Source of the DNA: Murinocardiopsis flavida
GTDB taxonomy: Bacteria > Actinomycetota > Actinomycetes > Streptosporangiales > Streptosporangiaceae
Direction of reading: 5' to 3'
Length of the DNA stretch: 64,000 nucleotides
NCBI RefSeq assembly: GCF_003014485.1
Contig: NZ_PYGA01000004.1
Coordinates: 124,001 to 188,000, forward strand
In this document: positions 17,092 to 24,715 of the stretch, one piece after another
Layout: every line of letters starts with the position of its first letter
Position numbering within the stretch: position 1 is the first letter of the stretch
Position numbers and translations under genes: made by a program
Notes under the pieces: model-generated
Databases searched by the model: none
The model's input: only the letters and a program-made list of their open reading frames with translations
What the model was told of the DNA's origin: nothing

Positions 17092-17757
17092 TTGCTGGTG
17101 GTGGTTCTGGCGGTCGGGGTGCTGCTGGTGGTGGTTCTGCTGCGGGCGCGGCGGACGACCGCGGTGGTCGACGAGGTCCACAAGACCGCGATCCGCGGTG
17201 TGTCCGAGACGCTCGCCCTGCACGACGCCTACCCCGCGTCCCGGTTGTGCGCGGTGCGGGGCCGGGCGGTCCTGCCCGACGGGGAGGCTCCGCAGGGTCC
17301 GATGAGCGAGCGGCCGTGCGCGTGGTGGCGGGTGCGCGTGCACCCGCGCAGCCTGATGACGGTCGCGGCGGTGCACCTGCCCGTCGACGAGATCTCGCAG
17401 CGGCCCTTCCACATCGAGGAGGGCGGGCGGCGGGTGCGGGTCGATCCCGATCCGGAGATGGCGAACCGGTACACGGTGGTGTCGCGCCTTACGGAGGCGC
17501 AGCCGCGGGCGTTCGCCGACCGCGGCACCCCGGTCACCGACCGGGTCCGGGCGCGTTTTCCCGCGGTCCGCGCCTACCTGGCGCCCCTGCTGTTCCGCAG
17601 CGTCGACTTCACCGAGTGGCGGGTCCCCGCGGGCGTCGACGTCACCGTGACCGGGTGGCTGTCCTGGGACCACGAGGCGGGCGAGGGGGTCCTCGCGGCG
17701 CGCGGCACACCGGGGGAGGGCCCGGCGACGCTGGACGTGCGCGTCAACGCCGCGTGA
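17092..17757 (+). CDS. Membrane-anchored GIDE-like domain protein
   Basis: A 221-residue protein with one N-terminal membrane helix (about 1-18) and a soluble part that resembles the GIDE domain of MULAN-type proteins: LCAVRGRAVLPDG, then PCAWWRVRVHP, DEISQRPFHIEEGGRRVRVDP and a final FTEWRVPAGVDVTVTGWLSW. In bacteria this domain has no established function. The proposed start is TTG at 17092 because the reading frame becomes protein-like there and the helix begins at once; this is uncertain. It lies between the MHS transporter and the deaminase on the same strand. Confidence 0.65.
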   Translation: MLVVVLAVGVLLVVVLLRARRTTAVVDEVHKTAIRGVSETLALHDAYPASRLCAVRGRAVLPDGEAPQGPMSERPCAWWRVRVHPRSLMTVAAVHLPVDEISQRPFHIEEGGRRVRVDPDPEMANRYTVVSRLTEAQPRAFADRGTPVTDRVRARFPAVRAYLAPLLFRSVDFTEWRVPAGVDVTVTGWLSWDHEAGEGVLAARGTPGEGPATLDVRVNAA

Positions 17758-17857
17758 GGAACCCGGCCGCGGCGTGCCGCCGTCGTCCAGGTGAGCGGGG
17801 CCGTGGAAGCGCCCTCTCGCCCGTTTCCGGCAATGGCATTGGGGTTAGGGTCGCACC

Positions 17858-18337
17858 ATGGTCGATGCGGGGGAGATGCGGCTGCTGCGCCGCTGCGTGG
17901 AGCTGGCGCGCGAGGCGCTGGAGGACGGCGACGAGCCGTTCGGGTCGGTGCTGGCCGGCGGCGACGGCACCGTCCTCGCCGAGGACCGCAACCGGGTCGC
18001 CGCGGGCGACCGCACCCGCCACCCGGAGTTCGCGCTCGCGCGCTGGGCGGCGGAGCACCTGAGTGCGCGCGAGCGGGCGGCGGCAACGGTGTTCACCTCG
18101 GGGGAGCACTGCCCGATGTGCGCGGCCGCGCACGCCTGGGTGGGGCTGGGCCGCATCGTGTACGCGAGCTCCTCGGCGCAGCTCGTGGCGTGGCTCGCCG
18201 AACTGGGGGTGCCGGAGGCCCCGGTGCGGCCCCTGCCGATCCGCGCGGTCGCGCCCGGGGTCGTGGTGGAGGGCCCAGTTCCCGAACTCGCCGAGCAGGT
18301 CCGCGCGCTGCACCGGCGCCTGCACCGCGGCGCCTGA
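17858..18337 (+). CDS. Cytidine/deoxycytidylate-deaminase-fold nucleoside deaminase
   Basis: A 159-residue zinc deaminase. The zinc and proton-shuttle motif reads RHPEFALA, with Pro where HAE is usual but the catalytic Glu kept; the second zinc site is the CPMC pair in SGEHCPMCAAA. The N-terminal pattern REALEDGDEPFGSVLA matches nucleoside/guanine deaminases. The product is ammonia plus the deaminated base or nucleoside; the exact substrate is not readable. It ends at a stem terminator facing the next, convergent gene. Confidence 0.88.
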   Translation: MVDAGEMRLLRRCVELAREALEDGDEPFGSVLAGGDGTVLAEDRNRVAAGDRTRHPEFALARWAAEHLSARERAAATVFTSGEHCPMCAAAHAWVGLGRIVYASSSAQLVAWLAELGVPEAPVRPLPIRAVAPGVVVEGPVPELAEQVRALHRRLHRGA

Positions 18338-18346
18338 GACGGCCGC

Positions 18347-18382
18347 GGGCCGCGGCGGCGCCGGTGGGCGCGGCCGCGGCCC
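18347..18382. terminator. Bidirectional terminator
   Basis: 10-bp stem GGGCCGCGGC / GCCGCGGCCC with a 16-base loop, between the convergent deaminase and membrane-protein genes. Confidence 0.55.
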
Positions 18383-18435
18383 GGTGGGATCGCGGTGGCC
18401 GGGCGGCGCCGCGGGTGCGGGCCCCCGGTCCGGGG

Positions 18436-18957
18436 TCAGGCATGGGAGGGGCGGCGGCCGTGCCTGCGCCGGGGCTGCTCCTCGTACTCCTCCTCCTCGC
18501 TGTCGTAGAGACCGTCGAAGTACTCCTCGACCTCGTCGGTGGAGTGCGCGGCCTGGTAGCGGCGCCACCGGGCGGGCAGGAACATGGGCACGATCAGGGC
18601 GACGCTCAGCGGCAGGAACACGCCGAGGGCCAGCAGGGTCTGCGCGCCGTCCATTCCGGGGACGGCGGGTAGGCGACCGATCAGCTCGGGGCGCATCACG
18701 TGGGCGGCGGTCACGCCGACCAGGGACAGCCCGGCGATTCCCGGCAGCAGAGGGGTGAGGCGCGGCGCCGCGGCGGACAGGCCCAGCAGGACGGCGAGGA
18801 CGCTGAGCACGCCGACGGCGGACAGTCCGGTGGCGCTGACGAACGTCGCGCCGTCGCGGGCGGCGATGGCGGCCAGGCGGGGGTAGGCCCAGCCCAGGCC
18901 GATCAGGACGATTGGAGCGAGCATCATTCCGACGATGAAGCCGACGACATGTCGCAC
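18436..18957 (-). CDS. Four-segment membrane protein with acidic tail
   Basis: A 173-residue protein. Four hydrophobic segments (about 4-26, 42-62, 68-86 and 106-126) are followed by a cytoplasmic tail with an acidic run (STDEVEEYFDGLYDSEEEEYEE) and a basic end (RRRHGRRPSHA). I cannot name a family. The acidic-to-basic tail suggests a protein-interaction segment. GGAGAC lies before the ATG. It is transcribed toward the deaminase and away from the ankyrin gene. Confidence 0.75.
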   Translation of the reverse strand: MRHVVGFIVGMMLAPIVLIGLGWAYPRLAAIAARDGATFVSATGLSAVGVLSVLAVLLGLSAAAPRLTPLLPGIAGLSLVGVTAAHVMRPELIGRLPAVPGMDGAQTLLALGVFLPLSVALIVPMFLPARWRRYQAAHSTDEVEEYFDGLYDSEEEEYEEQPRRRHGRRPSHA

Positions 18958-19375
18958 GGGGGTCTCCTCTCAGAGCTGATCATGCACCCTAGCGACAAAA
19001 CAGAACTTATGGGAGGAACTCGTACAGGCCGCGGAGGGCCGGGGGCGGGTCCGCCGCCCCGCGGCGCGGGTCTGCGCCGCCGTCGTCACGCCCGGCGGGA
19101 AGCGTGCGGGCGGCGCCGCTGATGCGGGCCGCGCGGCGGCCGGGGACGGTGGGACGGGCGGCCGCGGAGCGCCCGGCGGTGCGAAACACCACACTGCGCC
19201 GGCCCGCCGTGCCGAGCCCCGCGTGCCGGGGGCGGACCGCGGTGGTGCACGCCCCGCCGCGCGCGGTGCGCCGGTCCGGGGACCGCTTCGGTTGCGGGGC
19301 CGCGCGCCGGACCCGCCGGCGGCGCCCGCGGCCCTGCTCGCCGGTGCGCGCCCCCATCGGATCTAGGCTGGTCCC
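18958..19375. other. Gap between membrane protein and ankyrin gene
   Basis: 418 bp with both divergent promoters expected. The open frames here are low-complexity Arg/Pro/Ala runs without starts. The only AT-richer patch is near 18990-19020, close to the membrane-protein start. No convincing palindrome seen. Confidence 0.5.
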
Positions 19376-19798
19376 GTGAGTACCGACGACCCCACCAGCG
19401 ATCCCGTCCACGACCCCGAGGTCGTCACCCTGGCGACCAAGATCTTCCAGCTCGCCCGTCGCGGCGAGAGCGAGGCGCTGGCCGCCTACCTCGCCGCCGG
19501 GGTCCCCGCCGACCTCACCAACGACAACGGCGACACCCTGACCATGCTCGCCGCCTACCACGGGCACGCGGCGACGGTCGCCCTGCTGTGCGAGCACGGC
19601 GCCGACCTCGACCGGCTGAACGACCGCGGCCAGTCGCCGCTGGCGGGGGCGGTGTTCAAGGGTGAGGACGCCGTGGTGCGCGTCCTCACCGAGCACGGCG
19701 CCGACCCCCACGCCGGGGCGCCCTCCGCCGCGGAGGCCGCGCGCATGTTCGGCAAGGACCAGTACCTGGACCTGTTCGCCGACCCGCCGCAGCGGTGA
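19376..19798 (+). CDS. Ankyrin-repeat protein
   Basis: A 140-residue protein of three to four ankyrin repeats. Units with the consensus start are NDNGDTLTMLAAYHGHAATV and NDRGQSPLAGAVFKGEDAVV, each followed by a helix and a GAD-like turn (EHGADLDRL, EHGADPHAG). It is a cytosolic protein-binding scaffold. GTG 19376 is the start. Its stop overlaps the HD-domain gene start (GTGA, 19795-19798), so the two are translationally coupled and may act together. Confidence 0.9.
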   Translation: MSTDDPTSDPVHDPEVVTLATKIFQLARRGESEALAAYLAAGVPADLTNDNGDTLTMLAAYHGHAATVALLCEHGADLDRLNDRGQSPLAGAVFKGEDAVVRVLTEHGADPHAGAPSAAEAARMFGKDQYLDLFADPPQR

Positions 19799-20361
19799 GC
19801 GGGGCCGCGCGGCCCCGCCTCGCCCCGCTGCCGCCGCGGGCCCTGGCGCTGCTGCGCGCCGAGCAGGCCCCGCCGCGCCTGGTCGCGCACCTGCGCCTGG
19901 TCCACGACGTCGCCGCGCGGCTGCTCGGCTGGGTGGGGCGCCACCACCCCGGTGTCCCGGTCGACGCCGAGGCTGTGCTGTTCGGTGCCGCGGTCCACGA
20001 CATCGGCAAGACCGTGCACCCGGGCGAGCTCAGCGGGCCCGGGCACGCCCACGAGGAGGCGGGGGAGGCGCTGCTGCTGGCGCGCGGCGTGCCCCCGGGC
20101 CTGGCCCGGTTCTGCCGGACCCACGCCCGTTTCGCCGAGCCCGACCGCACCCTGGAGGACCTGCTGGTCAGCCTCTCCGACAAGGCGTGGAAGGCCCGGC
20201 GCTGCGCGGACCTGGAGGACCGGGTGTGCGCCCGGCTCGCCGCGGCCGGGACCGCGCCGCTGTGGCAGGTGTGGTCCGGCCTCGACGAGGAGTTGGACGC
20301 GGTCGGCGCCGGGGCCGAGGAGCGGCTGGCCTACCAGGCGCGCCACCCGCTGCACGGGTGA
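19795..20361 (+). CDS. HD-domain metal-dependent phosphohydrolase
   Basis: A 188-residue HD-superfamily protein. Metal ligands are visible as His in RLVHDVAARLL, HD in AAVHDIGKTVHP and a later Asp in LVSLSDKAWKARR. HDIGK is typical of the nucleotide or phosphodiester hydrolase branch. The protein is shorter than multi-domain HD enzymes and has no attached sensor. Coupling to the ankyrin gene suggests that protein may present or regulate it. The last codons form one arm of a terminator shared with the next gene. Confidence 0.85.
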   Translation: MSGAARPRLAPLPPRALALLRAEQAPPRLVAHLRLVHDVAARLLGWVGRHHPGVPVDAEAVLFGAAVHDIGKTVHPGELSGPGHAHEEAGEALLLARGVPPGLARFCRTHARFAEPDRTLEDLLVSLSDKAWKARRCADLEDRVCARLAAAGTAPLWQVWSGLDEELDAVGAGAEERLAYQARHPLHG

Positions 20362-20394
20362 GGGCGGCGCGGCCGGGCGGCGGCGCCCTCACCC
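20356..20394. terminator. Shared terminator containing both stop codons
   Basis: GGGTGAGGGCG (20356-20366) and CGCCCTCACCC (20384-20394) form an 11-bp stem. The arms include the TGA of the HD gene and the TGA of the convergent ABC exporter, so one hairpin ends both genes. Confidence 0.75.
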
Positions 20395-22203
20395 GACCGG
20401 GTCGGGTTCGCGCGGGCCCACGGGGCCGATGCGCAGCGCGGTGACCAGGTCGCGGTAGAGCGCGTCGGCGGCGAGGAGTTCGGTGTGGGTGCCCGCGGCG
20501 CGGCACCGCCCGGCCTCCATGACGATGATCCGGTCGGCGTCGACCACGGTGGAGAGCCGGTGGGCGATGGTGACCACGGCGCCGCGCGCGGCGATGGCGC
20601 GGATGGAGCGCTGCACGGCGGCCTCGGTCACCCCGTCGAGCTGGGCGGTGGCCTCGTCCAGCAGCAGGATCTCGGGATCGGACACCAGGGCGCGGGCCAG
20701 GGCCACGCGCTGGCGTTCGCCGCCGGAGATGGCGGCGGTGGACATCGGGGTGTCGAGGCCCTGGGCGAGGCCGCGGGCGCGCTCCGCCAGGTGCACCGCT
20801 GCCAGGGCCTGCCACAGCCGGTCGTCGTCGGCGTCGGGGTTGGTGTAGCGCAGGTTCTCCGCGAGGGTGCCGGGGACCAGCGGGGTGTCCTGCTCGACGT
20901 AGACGACGCGGCTGCGCAGGGTCGCGAGCGGCCAGTCGGTCAGGGGGCGGCCGTCGAGGCGCACCTCGCCGGCCTCGGGGTGCAGGAACCGCAGCATGAG
21001 CGAGAACATCGTGGTCTTGCCCGCGCCGGAGGGGCCGACAATCGCGGTGTGGCCGGTGCGGGCGATGTCGATGGAGACCGCGTCGAGGGCGGCGGGGGTC
21101 GCCGGGGCGTAGCGGGCGGTGACCCCGTGGAAGGACATCACGGGGCCGCCGTCGGCGGGTCCGGCGGCCGGCCCGGCGTCGGCGCCGGGCCGGTCGGTCT
21201 CCACGCCCAGCGCCTGGATCTCGCTCATCCGGGCCGCGGCGGCGATGCCCGACTGCAACTGGGTGAAGACCTGGGTGAGTTCCATGGCGGGAGTGGTGAG
21301 CTGGAACGCGTACAGCAGGAACGCCACCAGGCCTGAGACGGCCAGTTCCCCGGAGCTGACCCGGTAGGCGCCGATACCGAGGATGAGCATGATGGCGATG
21401 GAGATGCCCGCGCCGGTGATGGTCCAGGTGACGGCTTCGATGCGGACGGCGCGGATGCTGTGGCGGGCCGATTCCCTGGCCTGGTCGAGGATGCGGCCGG
21501 ACTCGCGCTCCTCGGCGCGGCTGGCCTTGACGGTGCGGATGGCGCGCATCGCGCCCTCCAGCGCGGCGCCCATGTGCCCCACGGACTCCTGGGCCTGCTT
21601 CTCGGCGCGCGCCAGCCCCGGCATGAGCAGGGCGATGACGACGGCGACGACGAGGAGCGTGGCGAAGGTGGTGGCGAGCAGCACCCAGTCGAGGACCGCC
21701 ATGAGCACCAGGGCGCCGATGATGCCGACGGCGCCGTTGACGAACTCCACGACGCTGGAGGCGGCGGCCTCGCGCATGAGCACGGTGTCGGAGGTGACAC
21801 GGGTGACGAGTTCGCCGCTGGAGCGGCCGGTGAGGTCGCCCATCCGGACGCGCAGCAGCCGGCGGACCATGGCGGTGCGGGCGTCGAGGACGATGTGCTC
21901 GCCCATGCGGCCCAGCATGATCCACTGCACCAGGCCCACGGTGGCGCCGACGGCCATCAGCACGATCAGGACGGCGACGGCGGGCGCGATGGGCTGCCCG
22001 GTGCCCAGTCCGTCGAGGACCCATTTGACGACCATGGGTTCGGCCAGGCCCATGCCGGTGGTGAGCAGGCCCAGCAGGATGCCGGCGACGAGCACGCGGC
22101 GGTAGGGCCGGACGTAGGACCACAGCACGCGCAGGTTCGCCCAGCGCGCCGGGGTGCCGGGGGTCCCCAGGGTCCCGGGTGCGGCCTCATGGTCGGTGCG
22201 CAC
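20389..22203 (-). CDS. ABC exporter, fused membrane and ATPase domains
   Basis: A 604-residue half-transporter with six membrane segments (about 30-320) then an ATPase domain: Walker A GPSGAGKTT (390-398), signature ISGGERQR (492-499), Walker B ILLLDEATAQLD (512-523) and the H-loop His in TIAHRLSTV. It would act as a homodimer exporting a drug, lipid or peptide. The GTG at 22203 has GGAGGA four bases upstream and is preferred to an upstream in-frame start at 22275 that lies in the operator region. It diverges from a TetR gene, its probable repressor. Confidence 0.93.
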   Translation of the reverse strand: MRTDHEAAPGTLGTPGTPARWANLRVLWSYVRPYRRVLVAGILLGLLTTGMGLAEPMVVKWVLDGLGTGQPIAPAVAVLIVLMAVGATVGLVQWIMLGRMGEHIVLDARTAMVRRLLRVRMGDLTGRSSGELVTRVTSDTVLMREAAASSVVEFVNGAVGIIGALVLMAVLDWVLLATTFATLLVVAVVIALLMPGLARAEKQAQESVGHMGAALEGAMRAIRTVKASRAEERESGRILDQARESARHSIRAVRIEAVTWTITGAGISIAIMLILGIGAYRVSSGELAVSGLVAFLLYAFQLTTPAMELTQVFTQLQSGIAAAARMSEIQALGVETDRPGADAGPAAGPADGGPVMSFHGVTARYAPATPAALDAVSIDIARTGHTAIVGPSGAGKTTMFSLMLRFLHPEAGEVRLDGRPLTDWPLATLRSRVVYVEQDTPLVPGTLAENLRYTNPDADDDRLWQALAAVHLAERARGLAQGLDTPMSTAAISGGERQRVALARALVSDPEILLLDEATAQLDGVTEAAVQRSIRAIAARGAVVTIAHRLSTVVDADRIIVMEAGRCRAAGTHTELLAADALYRDLVTALRIGPVGPREPDPVG

Positions 22204-22256
22204 CGATTCCTCCAGTGAACATGATGATCCGATAATTGATCCCCAGACTACCAACG

Positions 22257-22274
22257 TGGGACACCGATGTTCCA
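22257..22274. promoter_or_regulatory. Operator candidate between ABC exporter and tetR
   Basis: TGGGACACCGATGTTCCA is an 18-bp imperfect palindrome: the sequence equals its own reverse complement at 14 of 18 positions. It lies 54 bp before the exporter GTG and 52 bp before the tetR ATG, in the AT-richest part of the gap. Confidence 0.6.
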
Positions 22275-22325
22275 AAAATATCTGCCGGTGCCCCTTTATC
22301 GGCCATCGCGGTTATATTGAGGGCC

Positions 22326-22922
22326 ATGAGCCGCGCAGCCGCCGCCGAGTCCGGCACCCGCAACCGCACCCGGCGGGCCATCCTCGACGCGGCCGCCACC
22401 GCCCTGTACCGCAACCGCAAGGCGCCCCTGGCCGACATCGCCGCGGCCGCCGACGTCGGCCGCAGCACCCTGCACCGCTACTTCCCCGACCGCGAGGAAC
22501 TGGTGAGCGCGGTCATCGCCGACGCCTTGCAGCGGCTGTCCTCATCGGTGGAGGAGGCGCGCGTCGACGAAGGGCCGCCGCGCGAGGCCATGCGGCGCCT
22601 GATCGCCGCCATGGTCGCCTCAGGTGACGGCCTGCTGTTCCTGCTCCACGACCCGAACATCTTCGAAGGGCTCGACGCCAACGGCGAGCCCTGCGGCGCC
22701 GACGCCGAGGACCCCGACCACGACCTTCCCGTCCTGGACCTCATCGAGCGCGGCCAGGCCGCGGGCGTGTTCGACCCCGAGGTCAGCACCGCCTGGGTGC
22801 TGAGCGTCCTGTGGGGCCTGGTCTACACCGGGTGCGAGGCCGCCAACGAGGGCACCCTGGCGCGCCACGCGGTGGCCGCCACCGTCATCCGCACCTTCGA
22901 GAACGGTGTGGCGGTGACCTGA
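22326..22922 (+). CDS. TetR-family regulator of ABC exporter
   Basis: A 198-residue TetR protein: HTH at about 15-60 with KAPLADIAAAADVGRSTLHR and YFPDREELVSAVIADALQRL. The C-terminal domain has the acidic loop AEDPDHDLPVLD and a Trp-rich helix (TAWVLSVLWGLVYTG). ATG 22326 is chosen over in-frame upstream starts lying in the promoter. Divergence from the exporter and the palindrome between them point to a drug-responsive repressor-exporter pair. Confidence 0.9.
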   Translation: MSRAAAAESGTRNRTRRAILDAAATALYRNRKAPLADIAAAADVGRSTLHRYFPDREELVSAVIADALQRLSSSVEEARVDEGPPREAMRRLIAAMVASGDGLLFLLHDPNIFEGLDANGEPCGADAEDPDHDLPVLDLIERGQAAGVFDPEVSTAWVLSVLWGLVYTGCEAANEGTLARHAVAATVIRTFENGVAVT

Positions 22923-23166
22923 GGGCACCGCGGCGTGCCGGGCGAACCGCAGGGCCGACCGTCCGTCCCGAGTGCGCCCCTGCGCCCCGCCCGGCGCCCC
23001 GGCCCGGGGAGCGGGGAGCAGGACGTTCCGCGGCCGCGCGTCTTGCCGAAACGGCAACCGCATTTGGCACTCCGGCGTGTGCGGGGCGACGATCGGGGCA
23101 GATGCGGCAAGCCACACCACCACCGAGCAGGGGCGCGTGCCGCGCGCCCCGGAACAGGACGCGGCC

Positions 23167-23799
23167 ATGACCAACACCCCCACCGCCGACGAGGAGTACT
23201 GGGACGCCCGCTACGGCAAGGACGACCAGGTCTGGAGCGGGAACCCCAACGTCGCCCTGGTCCGCGAGACCGCCGACCTGGCCCCGGGCCGCGCCCTGGA
23301 ACTGGGCTGCGGGGAGGGCGCCGACGCGGTCTGGCTCGCGGAGCAGGGGTGGCAGGTGACCGCCGCCGACGTCTCCGGCACCGTCCTGGATCGGGCGGCC
23401 CGGCGCGCGGCCGAGGCCGGGGTCGCCGACCGCGTCGACTGGCAGCGGCATGACCTGGGATCGACCATGCCCGAAGGGCTCTTCGACCTGGTCTCGGCCC
23501 AGTTCCTGTACTCCGTGGGCGACGTGCCGCGCGAGCAGATCCTGCGCCGCGCCGCCGCGGCGGTCGCGCCGGGCGGGGTGCTGCTGGTGGTCGGCCACGC
23601 GGGCTTCCCCGACTGGGAGCACGACCACGACCCCGACACGCACTTCCCCACGCCGCACGAGGTCCTGGCGTCGCTGGAGCTGCCCGACGGGCAGTGGGAG
23701 GTCCTGCACACCGACGAGCACGAGCGCGTCCAGACCGGCCCCGACGGGCAGCCCTCGACCCGCACCGACAACACCCTCAAGATCCGCCGCCTGCCCTGA
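23167..23799 (+). CDS. Class I SAM-dependent methyltransferase
   Basis: A 210-residue methyltransferase. It begins DEEYWDARYGKDDQVWSGNP, the pattern of the UbiE/TehB-like and thiopurine-methyltransferase-like group. The SAM site GRALELGCGEGADAVWLAEQ is followed by acidic VTAADVSGTVLDRA and post-I loop LVSAQFLYSVGD. The ATG at 23167 is used, as earlier sequence is low-complexity. Substrate unknown; relatives detoxify tellurite or methylate small molecules. A 12-bp stem terminator and a G-rich minisatellite follow. Confidence 0.9.
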   Translation: MTNTPTADEEYWDARYGKDDQVWSGNPNVALVRETADLAPGRALELGCGEGADAVWLAEQGWQVTAADVSGTVLDRAARRAAEAGVADRVDWQRHDLGSTMPEGLFDLVSAQFLYSVGDVPREQILRRAAAAVAPGGVLLVVGHAGFPDWEHDHDPDTHFPTPHEVLASLELPDGQWEVLHTDEHERVQTGPDGQPSTRTDNTLKIRRLP

Positions 23800-23820
23800 C
23801 CCCCGTCCGGTGCCGCGGGT

Positions 23821-23850
23821 CGGACCCCGCGGACCGGGCCGCGGGGTCCG
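23821..23850 (+). terminator. Terminator after methyltransferase
   Basis: Perfect 12-bp stem CGGACCCCGCGG / CCGCGGGGTCCG with a 6-base loop, 22 bases past the stop. Confidence 0.8.
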
Positions 23851-23862
23851 GCCCAAGGGCAC

Positions 23863-24009
23863 GGCCGCACGCCGACGGCCGCACGCCGACGGGCGACGGG
23901 CGACGGGCGACGGGCGACGGGCGACGGGCGACGGGCGACGGGCGACGGGCGACGGGCGACGGGCGACGGGCGACGGGCGACGGGCGACGGGCGACGGGCG
24001 ACGGGCGAC
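23863..24009 (+). repeat. Heptamer minisatellite, G-quadruplex-like
   Basis: Two 14-bp copies of GGCCGCACGCCGAC (23863-23890) are followed by 17 uninterrupted perfect copies of GGGCGAC (23891-24009), 147 bp or 21 heptamer lengths in all. Seventeen GGG tracts each separated by CGAC fit the G3N4 spacing of intramolecular G-quadruplexes on the + strand. The last copy ends one base before the toxin stop codon. Absolute lack of divergence among 17 copies suggests recent expansion by slippage. Confidence 0.97.
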
Positions 24010-24010
24010 G

Positions 24011-24253
24011 CTACCGGTTGACGCGGACCCGCCAGATGCTCACCGACGGTGTTTCGACCGTGTAGAAGACGACGAGGTCGCGGGTCTCCAGGCGGTAGGC
24101 GCGGGGGATGTCGGCGTAGGGGTCGGCGGCCGCTGGGGCCGGGTCGGCGAGGAGTTCGGCGCAGAGGTCAACGAACGCCCGCTGAAGCGCGCGCGGCAGC
24201 TGCGGCAGGTGGGCGTGGACCTCGGGGTCGATGAGCAGGTGGCGCCGCGTCAC
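24011..24253 (-). CDS. RelE/ParE-superfamily toxin
   Basis: An 80-residue toxin of the RelE/YoeB/ParE fold: an N-terminal helix pair (DPEVHAHLPQLPRALQRAFV), then strands AYRLETRDLVVFYTVETPSV and the basic end SIWRVRVNR. It probably cleaves ribosome-bound mRNA or targets gyrase, as relatives do; which of these cannot be decided. Its ATG overlaps the antitoxin stop (ATGA, 24250-24253). The stop abuts the heptamer array, which lies at the 3' end of the toxin message. Confidence 0.85.
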   Translation of the reverse strand: MTRRHLLIDPEVHAHLPQLPRALQRAFVDLCAELLADPAPAAADPYADIPRAYRLETRDLVVFYTVETPSVSIWRVRVNR

Positions 24254-24525
24254 CGCCCCAATCCCAGCCGCGCGGCCAGGTCGTCGGCGCTCTCGTAGCG
24301 CACCATCCGATCGGGCTCGGACTGGGCGGCCGCGCGGCGCTCGCGCACCGCCCGCTCGTCCTCCTGCTCGCGCAGGCGCTGCAACTCGGCGAAGTCGGTC
24401 GGTGAGACCAGCACCGCGGCGGGGCGGCCGTGGCGGGTGACGGCGGTGGCCGCCCCGGCGTGCTCGGCCCGGCCCACCGCGTCGGAGAGGCGGCGGCGGA
24501 ACTGCTCCAAGGGCAGACTGTCCAT
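24250..24525 (-). CDS. Phd/YefM-family antitoxin
   Basis: A 91-residue antitoxin. The N-terminal DNA-binding fold (LEQFRRRLSDAVGRAEHAGA, VTRHGRPAAVLVSPTDF) is the Phd/YefM pattern; the C-terminal part (DRMVRYESADDLAARLGLGR) should wrap around and neutralise the toxin. First gene of the pair, as usual for this class, so the antitoxin-toxin complex probably represses the shared promoter. AACCT-CC-AGGTT at 24550-24561 is a possible operator. Confidence 0.9.
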   Translation of the reverse strand: MDSLPLEQFRRRLSDAVGRAEHAGAATAVTRHGRPAAVLVSPTDFAELQRLREQEDERAVRERRAAAQSEPDRMVRYESADDLAARLGLGR

Positions 24526-24549
24526 ACGTCGATCCTACAGAACCCGGAG

Positions 24550-24561
24550 AACCTCCAGGTT
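24550..24561. promoter_or_regulatory. Small inverted repeat upstream of antitoxin
   Basis: AACCT-CC-AGGTT, 5-bp arms, about 25 bp before the antitoxin ATG. Plausible autoregulatory half-site pair. Confidence 0.3.
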
Positions 24562-24715
24562 TTCCGCCGTCACCTGTTCCGCGGCACTGCTCGGCCGGCG
24601 GGACGGCGGGGTGGGAGATGGCCGGGATGGCACGGTGCTCTGGGCCGCCGCCTGTCCGTACTCCGCGGCGTCGGCCGGACGGCGGCCATGCGCCCCGGGC
24701 CGCCTACCGGACCGG

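Noticed and set aside
23694-24065. Frame encoding GDGRRAT repeats at the end of the methyltransferase region
   Set aside because: Translation of the heptamer minisatellite; all frames give the same repeat, no start site.
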